From contig NZ_FORN01000004.1 of assembly GCF_900114015.1 (NCBI RefSeq), positions 1 through 64,000 on the forward strand: 64,000 nucleotides of DNA, written 5' to 3'. Within the stretch, counting starts at the first letter, position 1; each line of letters opens with the position of its first letter. The DNA comes from Caulobacter sp. UNC279MFTsu5.1. GTDB taxonomy: Bacteria > Pseudomonadota > Alphaproteobacteria > Caulobacterales > Caulobacteraceae. The notes below the pieces were generated by a model that was not told the DNA's origin, made no database searches, and was given only the letters and a program-made list of their open reading frames with translations. The position numbers and the translations under genes were made by a program. Shown piece after piece: positions 8,155 to 17,030 of this stretch.

Positions 8155-9540
8155 CTAGTGCTCGCGGCCCATTCTCCAGAAGGTCTGGAACATCGGCTCG
8201 ACCAGATAGGCCAGGGCCGAGCGCTTGCGCAGGGGGATCAGCACCTCGACGGGCAGGCCGGGCTGCAGGCCCGACTGGGCGCCGCGCACCTTGCGGACCT
8301 TGTCCAACTCCTCGGGCGGGGCGGCGACCTCGGCGCGGAAGTACTGCACGCCGGTCTTCTCGTCGGTGAAGCTGTCGGCCGACAGCTCGGTCAGGGTGCC
8401 GTTCAGCAGCGGCAAGTCGCGCTCGTGCAGCGAGGTGAAGCGGATCTGCGTCCTCTGGCCGGGCTTGAGGTCGTCGGCGTCGTTAGGCGAGACCTTGGCC
8501 TGGATCACCAGCCGGCGGTCCTGGGGCACGATCTCCATCAGGGTCTGGCCCGGGGCCACCACCCCGCCGACCGTGAAGACGTTGAGTCCCACCACCTTGC
8601 CGCCGGACGGGGCGCGGATCGTGGCCCGGGCCAGCTGCTCGCGGGCGGCCAGCACCTTGGGCTGCAAGTCGTCCAGCCGCACCTGCACGTCGCGCAGCTG
8701 GCCGGAGACCTCCTCCATCATCTGGCGCTCCAGCGACAGGGTCTGCAGCCGGGTCTCGCCGATCTGTTCGGCCGAGCGGGCGATCTGGGCGCGATAGGCG
8801 CCGTCCTCGCCGGTCAGGGAGGCGGCGCTGCGCTGCAGGGCCAGGACCCGGGTCTTGGGCGCGTAGCCCTTGGCGGCCAGCTCCTGCACCCCCTTCAGCT
8901 CCTCGTCGATCAGCTTCTGCTGCTCGCGGTTGGCGTCCAGCTGGCGCTCGGCGCCGCTGCTCTGCTGGCCCAGCTGCAGGATCCGCTGGTTCAGCACGCC
9001 GCGCTGGGTCTGCAGCGAGCTGCGGCGAGCCTGGAACTGCTGGCGCTGCAGTCGCAGGGCGTCCTCGGCCAGCGGCTTGTCCTCGGGCGCCAGGTCGGCG
9101 AACTCGGGCGGGGCGGCGAAGCTGGGCAGGCGGTCGCGCTCGGCGATCAGGCGGGCGCGCTGGGCCAGCAGGGTCAGGACCTCGCCGGTCATGCCGCGCT
9201 CGCTGGCCCGCAGCTCGGAGGCCGACAGCTCCACCAGGATCTGGCCCTTGACCACGCTCTGGCCCTCGACGACCCGGATGCCGGTGACCACCCCGCCTTC
9301 GCGGCTCTGCACCGACTGGCGGTTGCCCGCCACGGCGATCACCCCGTGGGCGTAGGCCCCGGCGTCCAGCGGCGCCAGGGCCGCCCAACCGAGAAAGCCG
9401 ACGAAGAACAGCCCCGCCACCCCGGCCCCGACGCGGATGACCATGGCCGGGTCGTCCGACAGGCGCGGCGGGAGCTTGGCGGCCGCCTCGCCGGCGGCCC
9501 CGGCGGTTTGGCCAGCGGCCTGAAAGGTCGTGTCGGTCAT
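8155..9540 (-). CDS. Type I secretion periplasmic adaptor, HlyD family (PrtE/RsaE-like)
   Basis: A 461-residue membrane fusion protein. One TM helix (about residues 36-56) anchors it in the inner membrane; a lipoyl/biotinyl-like half motif follows (GGVVTGIRVVEGQSVVKGQILVEL), then a long coiled coil (about residues 110-280, rich in Gln, Leu, Arg, Glu) and the second lipoyl half and beta-barrel (APSGGKVVGLNVFTVGGVVAPGQTLMEIVP). The ATG overlaps the transporter stop by 4 bases, so the two proteins are coupled and probably form one exporter with an outer-membrane TolC-like partner encoded elsewhere. Confidence 0.92.
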   Translation of the reverse strand: MTDTTFQAAGQTAGAAGEAAAKLPPRLSDDPAMVIRVGAGVAGLFFVGFLGWAALAPLDAGAYAHGVIAVAGNRQSVQSREGGVVTGIRVVEGQSVVKGQILVELSASELRASERGMTGEVLTLLAQRARLIAERDRLPSFAAPPEFADLAPEDKPLAEDALRLQRQQFQARRSSLQTQRGVLNQRILQLGQQSSGAERQLDANREQQKLIDEELKGVQELAAKGYAPKTRVLALQRSAASLTGEDGAYRAQIARSAEQIGETRLQTLSLERQMMEEVSGQLRDVQVRLDDLQPKVLAAREQLARATIRAPSGGKVVGLNVFTVGGVVAPGQTLMEIVPQDRRLVIQAKVSPNDADDLKPGQRTQIRFTSLHERDLPLLNGTLTELSADSFTDEKTGVQYFRAEVAAPPEELDKVRKVRGAQSGLQPGLPVEVLIPLRKRSALAYLVEPMFQTFWRMGREH

Positions 9541-11303
9541 GGCTTGGCGGCCTGCAGGGCGGTGGCGGTCGAGCCGGGCTTGGCGCCAGCCTGGGAAGCG
9601 GACTGGGCGGCGGCCATCTTGGCCACCACCTCGGCCCGGGGCCCGATCAGCTCGACCTGGCCTTCGCGCAACACCAGCAGGCGGTCGGCGATGTTCAGGA
9701 TGCCGGTGCGGTGGGCGACGATCAGGATCGCCGCGCCCCGCGCCTTGGCGGCCAGGATGGCGCCGTTCAGCGCCGTCTCGCCGTCGGCGTCCAGGGCCGA
9801 GTTGGGCTCGTCCAGGATCAGCAGCGACGGCTGGCCGTAGAGGGCCCGGGCCAGGGCCACGCGCTGGGCCTGGCCGGCCGACAGTCCGCGCCCGCCCGCG
9901 CCCAGGGCGGCGTCATAGCCCTTGGGCAGGCGCAGGATCAGCTCGTGCACGCCCGCCGCCTGGGCGGCGGCCACCACCTCGGCGTCGACGATCGCCGGAT
10001 CGGCGCCGGCCCAGATGGCGAAGCGCGAGATGTTGTCCCGGATCGAACCGGCCAGCAGGCCGGAGTCCTGGGGCACATAGCCGATATGGCGGCCCAGCCG
10101 GTCGCCGTCCCAGTCGGTTAGGTTGGCGCCGTCCAGCCGCACCGTGCCCAGGTCGGGGGTCAACGCCCCGGCCGCGACCCGCGCCAGGGTGGTCTTGCCC
10201 GCCCCGCTGGGACCGATGACGCCCAGGACCTCGCCCGGGGCCAGCTGCAGGCTGACGCCGCGCAGCAGCACCGGCCCCTCGCCAGGGGCGCGCACCGCCA
10301 CCTGCTCCAGGGCCACGGCCCCGGTCGGGGCCGGCAGCTGGGTGCCCGAAACCTCCAGGCCCCGGCCGGGCGGGAACAGCTTGACCAGGTTGTTCAGCGC
10401 GCCGCGCGCCTGGCCGACCACGGCCCAGGAGCCGACCAATTGCTCGATCGGCTGCAGGGCCCGGCTCATCAGCACCGAGGCGGCGATGATCGCCCCGGCC
10501 GAGATCTGTTTGTCGACCGCCAGCCAGGCGCCCAGGCCCAGGGCCGCCGACTGCAGGAACATGCGGGTGAACTTGGTGGCCGCCGAATAGCCGCCGCCGG
10601 TGAACTGGGCCTTGGCCGACAGGTCCAGGCCGTTGCGGCGGTCGGCCAGCTGGCGCTCGCGCAGCGCGCCGCGCATGCCGAGCGCCCGCACCACCTCGCC
10701 GTTGGCGGCGGCGGCTTCCTGCGAGGCGTAGGCCTGGGCCTGGGCCAGGAACGCCTCGCGGGCCCGGGTCCGCGTGGCTCGTTCGTTGAGCACCGCCAGC
10801 GCCACCAGCAGGGCGCCGCCGGCGATGGTCATCGCCCCCAGGGCCGGGTGGATCATGAAGGCGACCAGCACGTAGATCGGCGTCCACGGGATGTCGATGG
10901 CGGCCGCCGCCACCGGACCCGACAGCGCCTGGCGCACGATGTCGAACTCGCGCATGCCCTGGGCCGAGGCCCCCGGCGCCATGGCGCTCATCAGCTTCTG
11001 CAGGATGCCGCCGGCCAGCAAGCGGTCCAGCCGCAGCCCGGCCAGGGTCAGCAGCCGCGAGCGCACCATCTCCAGCACCGCCTGGGTGCCCAGGGCGAAG
11101 GCCACCACCAGGGTCAGGTACAGCAAGGTCAGCCGCCCCTCGGTCGGCACCACCCGGTCATAGACCTGCATCATGTAGATGGTCGGCGCCAGCAGCAGGA
11201 TGTTGATCAGGGCGCTGAACACGGCCGCAGCCATCAGGTGCGGCCGGCACGCGCGCAGGGCGGCGGCCAGCGGCGGCGGCAACGGAGCGTCCAGGAACTT
11301 CAC
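9537..11303 (-). CDS. Type I secretion ABC transporter permease/ATPase (PrtD/RsaD-like)
   Basis: A 588-residue half-transporter. The N-terminal six-helix membrane domain covers residues about 20-300. The nucleotide-binding domain has Walker A GPSGAGKTT, the signature LSAGQAQRVALARAL and Walker B LLILDEP. Length and layout match the PrtD/RsaD class, which exports C-terminal-signal proteins such as proteases or the S-layer protein. The start is GTG with AGGAGAG 5 bases upstream. The adaptor gene follows directly, but no RTX-type substrate or outer-membrane partner is in the window. Confidence 0.92.
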   Translation of the reverse strand: MKFLDAPLPPPLAAALRACRPHLMAAAVFSALINILLLAPTIYMMQVYDRVVPTEGRLTLLYLTLVVAFALGTQAVLEMVRSRLLTLAGLRLDRLLAGGILQKLMSAMAPGASAQGMREFDIVRQALSGPVAAAAIDIPWTPIYVLVAFMIHPALGAMTIAGGALLVALAVLNERATRTRAREAFLAQAQAYASQEAAAANGEVVRALGMRGALRERQLADRRNGLDLSAKAQFTGGGYSAATKFTRMFLQSAALGLGAWLAVDKQISAGAIIAASVLMSRALQPIEQLVGSWAVVGQARGALNNLVKLFPPGRGLEVSGTQLPAPTGAVALEQVAVRAPGEGPVLLRGVSLQLAPGEVLGVIGPSGAGKTTLARVAAGALTPDLGTVRLDGANLTDWDGDRLGRHIGYVPQDSGLLAGSIRDNISRFAIWAGADPAIVDAEVVAAAQAAGVHELILRLPKGYDAALGAGGRGLSAGQAQRVALARALYGQPSLLILDEPNSALDADGETALNGAILAAKARGAAILIVAHRTGILNIADRLLVLREGQVELIGPRAEVVAKMAAAQSASQAGAKPGSTATALQAAKP

Positions 11304-11423
11304 GCGTCTCTCCTATGGGCCCACTTCGCCGCACGAAGGCCCCATACCCCCTGGCCATTACCTAACGTCGCGGCCCGCGATTATGCAAGAAGGTCGTTGC
11401 GCCGAAAGGTCAAGACCGGGAGC

Positions 11424-12359
11424 CTACTCCACGAAAGCGGGCGCCGCGACCCGCCGGCCCAGCAGGAAGGCGTCGACCACGTGGCGCAGCGGCGTGATGT
11501 CGACATCGGACGCGCCCGCCGCGATCAGCTCGGCGAAGCGGGCGTAGAGGCCCGGATACTCGGCCTCGGGCTGCTCGTGGACCAGGGCGCCGTCGATCCA
11601 CAGCCGGGCGCCGCCGTGCGACAGCCGCAAGGCCCCGCCGTCGGTGTCGACCTCGATGTCCCAGCTCTGCGGGCCGGTCTGCAGGAAGTCGAACGCGGCG
11701 GTGACCGGCATGCCGATGGTGTCGACGAAGGCCAGCTCCGCCTGGATCGGCGACTGGCGGTTCTCGGGCACGTGCAGGGTGGCTTCGGTCAAAAAGAACG
11801 GTCGCGGCAGCACCGCGGTGGCGATCGACAGGGCGTTGATCCCCGGATCGAACACCCCCAGCCCGCCCGGCTCCCAGATCCAGTCCTGGCCCGGGTGCCA
11901 GACGCGGACGTCCTCGCGCCAGTTGATCCGGGCGGCGGTGATCGTCCTGCCCGCCAGCCAGTCGCGGGCCGGGGCGACGGCGGGGGCGTAGCGCGAATGC
12001 CAGGTGGCCTGCAGGGTGACGCCCGTCGCCTCGGCGACCTGACGCAGGTCCTCGACCTCGCTCAGGGTCGCGCCGGGCGGCTTTTCCAGCATCACGTGCT
12101 TGCCGGCCTCCAGGGCCCGACGCGCCAGGCCGTGACGCACCTGGGGCGGGGTGCACAGGGCCACGGCGTCGAAGGCGACGTCGCCGGCCAGCAGGTCGTC
12201 CAGCGTGTGGAAGCTGGGCAGGCCGGGCTGGGTGGCGTGGCGGCTGACCACGGCGACCAGTTCGAAACGCGGATCGCCGGCCATGGCCGGCAGGTGCTGG
12301 TCGCGGGCGATCTTGCCCAGGCCGATCAGGGCCACGCGGATGGGGGTGGCGACGGTCAT
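11424..12359 (-). CDS. Gfo/Idh/MocA oxidoreductase, probable D-galactose 1-dehydrogenase
   Basis: A 311-residue NAD(P)-dependent sugar dehydrogenase. The Rossmann motif is VALIGLGKIARDQH; the family motif with the catalytic Lys is EKPPGATL, and the C-terminal alpha/beta domain includes ITAARINWREDVRVWHPGQDWIWEPGGLGVFDPGINAL. The order of motifs fits the galactose/arabinose 1-dehydrogenases that open the oxidative, non-phosphorylating route by making the lactone. The start is the ATG of MTVATPIRV; a 22-codon upstream extension is not supported. It stands alone, and the upstream DNA is AT-richer and likely holds the promoter. Confidence 0.8.
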   Translation of the reverse strand: MTVATPIRVALIGLGKIARDQHLPAMAGDPRFELVAVVSRHATQPGLPSFHTLDDLLAGDVAFDAVALCTPPQVRHGLARRALEAGKHVMLEKPPGATLSEVEDLRQVAEATGVTLQATWHSRYAPAVAPARDWLAGRTITAARINWREDVRVWHPGQDWIWEPGGLGVFDPGINALSIATAVLPRPFFLTEATLHVPENRQSPIQAELAFVDTIGMPVTAAFDFLQTGPQSWDIEVDTDGGALRLSHGGARLWIDGALVHEQPEAEYPGLYARFAELIAAGASDVDITPLRHVVDAFLLGRRVAAPAFVE

Positions 12360-12439
12360 GGACGACTCGCGACTCTGGAAACTTTTATTTGTAGGATAAA
12401 TGCTCGGTCGAGCTTGGGATGTCAAACGTCATCCGAGAT

Positions 12440-12494
12440 CCCTCTCTCAAAGAGAGAGGGAGGGGCCCGCCGCGAAGCGGTGGGAGGGTGAGGT
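12440..12494. repeat. Family B palindromic repeat
   Basis: Hairpin CCTCTCTC-AA-AGAGAGAGG followed by AGGGGCCCGCCGCGAAGCGG and TGGGAGGGTGAGG. The same module recurs near 13264 (opposite orientation), 15976 and 16091. Confidence 0.8.
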
Positions 12495-12526
12495 TACAAT
12501 CTGTCTGGACAAGGCCCGGCGGGCAA

Positions 12527-13087
12527 CTAATGTTGGCGCGATCCATCAATACCGGCCGCCTCGGCGATGGCCTTTATTCGACGCCGAGCTTCTTGGATGT
12601 CTTCTACGGCCTGTTCAGCATGTTTCGCGTTAACCCGGCCTTGGGAATCGGCGTGGGCGCACGCATCCACGGCGCTCTTCAGGCTCGATTTCAAGAGGTG
12701 CAACGCAAAGTAACCTGCATTGCTCAACTCGTCGGATTGGAGGTTAGACGCGCCGGCCAGCTCGCCTGTCAGTTCTCTGGCTTCGTCTTGCAGAACGGCA
12801 GGGGATCGGGGTCGCGCTTCCATGGCTACTTCGATCAAGGAAAGGTTCCGCAGCACCGCAAGTCGTATGGCGTTGATTTGGCGACCAGCGGCCCGCTGCC
12901 GTTCAAACCGGGCCTGCCGTGTTGCGATCAGCACGCTGGCAACGATCGCTCCGGCGCTGAGGATTGCCTGGACGTAGGCCGCAGCCTCCTGCGAGGCGAT
13001 GCCCTTCTCCTGCACGACGTAAGCCAGCAGCCCCACCAGTGCGGTCATGGCGAGAGCGGTTAGCAGTTGATTGCCAGGTTTTTCCAT
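12527..13087 (-). CDS. Small membrane protein with a cytoplasmic helical tail, unknown
   Basis: A 186-residue protein with two hydrophobic helices (about residues 8-24 and 36-53) and a soluble C-terminal region of about 130 residues that looks helical (RNLSLIEVAMEARP, EQAVEDIQEARRRIKAIAEAAG). The start chosen is MEKPGNQLL, with GGTGACG nearby; an in-frame extension of 18 codons upstream is possible. Codon use is less GC-biased than in surrounding genes, which hints at acquisition. It is flanked on both sides by copies of the family B repeat. No function can be assigned. Confidence 0.55.
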   Translation of the reverse strand: MEKPGNQLLTALAMTALVGLLAYVVQEKGIASQEAAAYVQAILSAGAIVASVLIATRQARFERQRAAGRQINAIRLAVLRNLSLIEVAMEARPRSPAVLQDEARELTGELAGASNLQSDELSNAGYFALHLLKSSLKSAVDACAHADSQGRVNAKHAEQAVEDIQEARRRIKAIAEAAGIDGSRQH

Positions 13088-13263
13088 AGCGTCACCGTAG
13101 CGGCGCGTGATCAGACCGCAACCCGGCAAGAGAGGAGCCACTAAGCTGAAGCTATTGGCAGGCAGTCGAGAACTTGGTGTTCGGATTCAGGATTGAGTGC
13201 TCCGGAAACTCTTTTCCACCACTCTAAGGTACATGTCGCGCTTCATTACCGGCAAGGGTGAAA

Positions 13264-13321
13264 CCCCTCACCCTCCCACCGCCTGCGGCGGCGGGCCCCT
13301 CCCTCTCTCAAAGAGAGAGGG
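13264..13321. repeat. Family B palindromic repeat, inverted copy
   Basis: CCCTCACCCTCCCACC, then GCCTGCGGCGGC, GGGCCCCTCC and the CTCTCTC-AA-AGAGAGAG hairpin: the mirror image of the copy near 12440. Together the two copies bracket the small membrane protein gene. Confidence 0.8.
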
Positions 13322-13328
13322 ATTTCTC

Positions 13329-15626
13329 TCAAGCGCCCAGCAGCTCGAAACTCGCCGCCAGCCCGTCGACCGCGCTGTTGGCCACCCACAGGTCGAACAT
13401 CCCCGGCTCGGCGATCCAGCGGTCGTTGTCGCCGACGAACATCAGCGACCCGCGCTCGAGGCTGAACCGCACATCGCGCCGCTCGCCCGGCTTCAGCCCC
13501 ACCCGCACGAAGCGCTTGAGCTCGCGCACCGGCCGCGTGCGGCTGGCCACCCGGTCGCGGACATAGAGCTGGACCACGTGTTCGCCGGCGAGCTTGCCGG
13601 TGTTGGCGACATTGACCGTGACGTACAGCTTGTCGTTCCAGGCCAGGCGCGTGGTCGACAGCCGCACGTCGCTGAGCGCGAAGCTGGTGTAGGACAGCCC
13701 GTGGCCGAACGGGTACAGCGCCTCGTTGCGCGTCGTGCGCCAGCGGGCCTTGTACTCCTGGCTGTCGTCGGCCTGGGGCGCGGGACGGCCGGTGGTCCGG
13801 TGGTTGTAGGCGTAGGGCTCCTGGCCGCTCTCGTGCGGGAAGCTGACCGGCAGGCGGGCCGACGGATTGACCTTGCCGAACAGCACGTCGGCCACCGCGT
13901 GGCCGGTCTCGGTGCCCAGGAACCAGGTGGCCAGCACGGCCGGGGCGGCCTTGACCGCGCCCTCCAGCACCAGGGCCCGGCCGTGGCGCAGCAGCACCAC
14001 GGTCGGCTTGCCCACCGCTCCGACCAGCTCGGCCAGCTGCTGCTGCACGCGCGGCAGGCCGATCTCGGTGCGCGACTGGGCCTCGCCCGACATGTTCTGG
14101 CCCTCGCCGACCGCCAGCAGCACCACGTCGGCGGCCCGGGCGGCGGCGGCGGCCTGGTCGTAGCCGCCGGGGATCGTGTTCTCGACGTCGCAGCCCCTGG
14201 CGACGATCAGCTGCGACGGGTCGGCCATCGCCTCGCGGATCCCGGTCGCCAAGTCGACGCCCAGGCTCTTGTCGCCGAAGAAGGCCCAGGGCCCCAGGAT
14301 GTTGTCGCGGTCCTCGGCGAACGGCCCGATCAGGGCGAGCTTCTTGCCTTTGACCGGCAGCGGCAGCAGGCCGCCGTCGTTCCGCAGCAACACGATGGAC
14401 CGCGCGCCGGCTTCACGCGACAGCGCCCGCATGGCCGGGGTGGCGGTGTTGGCGGCCTGGGCCTGGGCGTCGATCGAGCGGAACGGCCGGTCGAACAGGC
14501 CCAGGGTCTCCTTCAGGCTCAGCACCCGGCGCACGGCGTTGTCGACCGTGGCCATCGGGACCAGGCCCTCGGCGACCAGCTCGGGCAGGTAGCGGCTGTA
14601 GAGTCCGCTCTGCATGCTGATGTCCACGCCCGCCAGGATCGCCAGCCGCGCGGCGTCCTTGTCGTCGGCGGCGTAGCCGTGGGCCACCAGCTCCTGGTCG
14701 GCGGTGTAGTCGGAGATGACCACGCCCTTGAAGCCCCACTCGCCGCGCAGGATGTCGGTCAGCAGGTGCCGGTTGGCCGTGGCCGGCACGCCGTTGATGT
14801 CGTTGAACGCCGACATCACCGCCAGGCAGCCGGCGTCGAAGGCGGCCTTGAACGGCGGCAGGTGGACCTCGCGCAGGGTCTCCTCGCTGAGGTCGACGGT
14901 GTTGTAGTCCAGCCCCGCCGCCACCGCGCCGTAGGCGGCGAAGTGCTTGGCGGTGGACAGCAGGCTGTCGGGCGCGGTCAGGTCACGGCCCTGGAAGCCG
15001 CGCACCCGGGCCTGGGCCATCACCTCGCCCAGGAACACGTCCTCGCCCGAGCCCTCGGCGCCTCGGCCCCAGCGCTGGTCGCGGGCCACGTCGACCATCG
15101 GGGCGAAGGTCCAGTGGTTGCCGTAGGACGAAGCCTCGACCGCCGCCGCCCGGGCCGTGCGCTCGGCCAGGACGGGATCGAAGCTGGCGGCCTCGGCCAG
15201 CGGGATCGGGTAGACGGTCTTGAAGCCGTGGATCACGTCGGCGGCGAACAGCAGCGGGATGCGCAGGCGCGAATGCTCGACGGCGGCCGTCTGGGCCAGC
15301 AGCGCGCCCTCGACCCCGACGCCGTTCATCAGCACGCCGATCCGCCCGGCGCGGACGTCGGCCAGGATCTGCTGGGTGTTGCGCTGGTTGACCAGCGGAT
15401 TGATGTCGCCGACCGGCGGCCGGATCATGTCGGAATAGCACGACAGCTGGCCGGCCTTCTCCTCCAGGGTCATCTGGGCGATCAGGGCCTCGACCCGGGG
15501 CGAGGCGGCGCGGGCCGCCGCCGCTCCGGCCAGGGCGAACCCCGCCAGGCCCGTCGCGCCGGCCAGGACCGCCCGCCGGTCCACGCCTTGCCGCTCCGGA
15601 CCCCGTCGCCCGCCACCCGTCGCCAT
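13329..15626 (-). CDS. Glycoside hydrolase family 3 (BglX-type beta-glucosidase/xylosidase)
   Basis: A 765-residue exported glycosidase. The N-terminus has a twin-arginine-like signal (DRRAVLAGATGLAGFALAGA, then cleavage near ARA). The GH3 barrel begins around residue 40; the nucleophile region is VVISDYTADQ and KHFAAYG is also seen. A second alpha/beta domain (GPFAEDRDNILGPW, GEGQNMSGEAQSR) and a C-terminal fibronectin-like domain follow. The start at MATGGGRR has GGGGAGG a few bases upstream. It releases terminal sugars from beta-linked oligosaccharides in the periplasm, which fits the xylose and GH43 genes elsewhere in the window. Confidence 0.9.
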   Translation of the reverse strand: MATGGGRRGPERQGVDRRAVLAGATGLAGFALAGAAAARAASPRVEALIAQMTLEEKAGQLSCYSDMIRPPVGDINPLVNQRNTQQILADVRAGRIGVLMNGVGVEGALLAQTAAVEHSRLRIPLLFAADVIHGFKTVYPIPLAEAASFDPVLAERTARAAAVEASSYGNHWTFAPMVDVARDQRWGRGAEGSGEDVFLGEVMAQARVRGFQGRDLTAPDSLLSTAKHFAAYGAVAAGLDYNTVDLSEETLREVHLPPFKAAFDAGCLAVMSAFNDINGVPATANRHLLTDILRGEWGFKGVVISDYTADQELVAHGYAADDKDAARLAILAGVDISMQSGLYSRYLPELVAEGLVPMATVDNAVRRVLSLKETLGLFDRPFRSIDAQAQAANTATPAMRALSREAGARSIVLLRNDGGLLPLPVKGKKLALIGPFAEDRDNILGPWAFFGDKSLGVDLATGIREAMADPSQLIVARGCDVENTIPGGYDQAAAAARAADVVLLAVGEGQNMSGEAQSRTEIGLPRVQQQLAELVGAVGKPTVVLLRHGRALVLEGAVKAAPAVLATWFLGTETGHAVADVLFGKVNPSARLPVSFPHESGQEPYAYNHRTTGRPAPQADDSQEYKARWRTTRNEALYPFGHGLSYTSFALSDVRLSTTRLAWNDKLYVTVNVANTGKLAGEHVVQLYVRDRVASRTRPVRELKRFVRVGLKPGERRDVRFSLERGSLMFVGDNDRWIAEPGMFDLWVANSAVDGLAASFELLGA

Positions 15627-15734
15627 GAAGCCTCCCCGCACTGGAATCGCCGCAACCTCGCCAGAAACGCCGTCGGGTGCAATGGTGCGTTATCTGAGGG
15701 GCGAACCCGCGCCTGAAACCTTGGAGAAACGCCC

Positions 15735-15968
15735 ATGACCACCCTCTGGCGCATCGATGTCCGCCTCGGCGACGCCCCGCCGGAAGCCCCCCTGCGCAGG
15801 GCCGTGGTCGAGGCCCCGACCGAGGTCGAGGCCCTGCGAATCGTCCTGGCCCAGGCCGAGCAGGACCGGTCAGACGCCGAGGAGCTGCTGCAGGACGGCC
15901 AGGAGGAGGTGTTCTCCCGCACCGAGGTGCGCGAGGGGCATGTGGAGCATCAGGGACATACGGATTGA
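15735..15968 (+). CDS. Small acidic hypothetical protein
   Basis: A 77-residue protein with a strand-like N-terminus (TTLWRIDVRLGDAPPEAPLR) and a Glu-rich helical middle (EVEALRIVLAQAEQDRSDAEELLQDGQEEVF). GGAG lies 9 bases before the ATG and GC3 bias is native. It is divergent from the GH3 gene and followed at once by a pair of inverted repeats. No family is recognised. Confidence 0.55.
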   Translation: MTTLWRIDVRLGDAPPEAPLRRAVVEAPTEVEALRIVLAQAEQDRSDAEELLQDGQEEVFSRTEVREGHVEHQGHTD

Positions 15969-15975
15969 CCGTCAT

Positions 15976-16035
15976 GCCCCCTCTCCCAGAGGGAGAGGGA
16001 GGGGCCCGCCGCGAAGCGGTGGGAGGGTGAGGGGT
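15976..16035. repeat. Family B palindromic repeat
   Basis: CCCTCTCCC-AGA-GGGAGAGGG hairpin, then AGGGGCCCGCCGCGAAGCGG and TGGGAGGGTGAGG. It is one arm of an inverted pair with the copy at 16091. Confidence 0.8.
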
Positions 16036-16090
16036 TAAACCCTCGCCGTTTTCATTCAAGCGCCTTGCCGGCACGCCGGTTCGCTCAGAA

Positions 16091-16145
16091 CCCCTCACCC
16101 TCCCAAGCTTCGCTTGGGCCCCTCCCTCTCCCCATGGGAGAGGGT
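16091..16145. repeat. Family B palindromic repeat overlapping a gene end
   Basis: CCCCTCACCCTCCCAAGC, TTCGCTTGGG and CCCTCCCTCTCCC-CATGGGAGAGGG. It lies in the opposite orientation to the copy at 15976 and supplies the last codons and stop of the MpaB-like gene. Confidence 0.8.
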
Positions 16146-17030
16146 TTTGTAGAGATAATCCCCCCGCAACCCCATCCTCAGGCACGCCTCCACCGCTGGC
16201 GAGCCCTTGATCGGCAGGCGGTCCGCCGCCGCCCCGGCCAGCTTCACCAGCCGTCCCTCGATCGGTCCCAAGTCCCATTCGCGCCCCAGCCCGACCACCG
16301 CCCGCACCTCGGCCGGCGTGATCGCCACCGCCGCCCGGATCAGCGCGCCCTGCAGGCCGCGCAGCGGGGCCGGCAGGATCGCGGTCCCGCGCATCAGGTC
16401 CAGGAACGCGAACACGATCTCGTGCCGCTCCAGCTTCGGCAGCATGGCCGCCAGCCGCGCCTCCCACTCGGCGACCGAGGCCGGGGCCCCGACCGCCCCG
16501 TACAGCGCCGCCGCCGGCCCGGCCTCGGCGTAGAACCGGTCGCGGTCGGCGGCGCTCAGCGGGCGGACATAGGCGTGATAGGCTTCCAGGAAGCCGAAGC
16601 TGGCCGTGGCCTGCACCCAATCCAGCAGTTCCACGTCGTTGGCGCGATAGGCCGCCCCGGCCGGGGTGTCGCCCGCGACCCTGTCGTGCATCCCGCGCAC
16701 GCCGGCGATCATCCTCTCGGCGACCGAGCGCGCGCCGTAGACCGTGACCATCGCCGCCAGGCCGGTGCGCTTGAGGCGCGGCAGCGGGTCGGTTCGGAAG
16801 CTGGAATGCTCCCAGACGCCGGTGCGTACGCGCGGCTCGGCCAGCTCCAGGATCACCGCCGTCACCCCGCCGACGAACAACGAGACCGGGTTCTTGAACA
16901 CCCGCCACGACACCGAGTCCGGCGCGGCCAGGGCCGGCTCGCCGGCGGGCTGGCGGAAGTCGACGCGCGGCCCGCCCTCGGGCTGGTACAGTTCCTGGAC
17001 GAGTTGGGGGATCAGCCCGCCGGCCGCCAT
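16095..17030 (-). CDS. Oxygenase MpaB family / DUF2236 protein
   Basis: A 311-residue protein of the DUF2236 family, which includes the fungal MpaB and latex-clearing Lcp oxygenases that bind heme. Family features visible are DSVSWRVFKNPVSLFVGGVTAVILELAEPRVRTGVWEHSSF near the N-terminus, RMIAGVRGMHDRVAG, and a conserved WVQATASFGFLEAYHAYV block. Its ATG follows the acyl-CoA ligase stop with no gap (TGA-ATG), so they are coupled. The final residues (about SHGEREGPKRSLGG) are translated from an intergenic repeat. The substrate is unknown. Confidence 0.8.
   Translation of the reverse strand: MAAGGLIPQLVQELYQPEGGPRVDFRQPAGEPALAAPDSVSWRVFKNPVSLFVGGVTAVILELAEPRVRTGVWEHSSFRTDPLPRLKRTGLAAMVTVYGARSVAERMIAGVRGMHDRVAGDTPAGAAYRANDVELLDWVQATASFGFLEAYHAYVRPLSAADRDRFYAEAGPAAALYGAVGAPASVAEWEARLAAMLPKLERHEIVFAFLDLMRGTAILPAPLRGLQGALIRAAVAITPAEVRAVVGLGREWDLGPIEGRLVKLAGAAADRLPIKGSPAVEACLRMGLRGDYLYKTLSHGEREGPKRSLGG

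Noticed and set aside
13197-15716. An 839-codon plus-strand frame over the GH3 gene
   Set aside because: The minus-strand GH3 protein has all family motifs; this frame has none.
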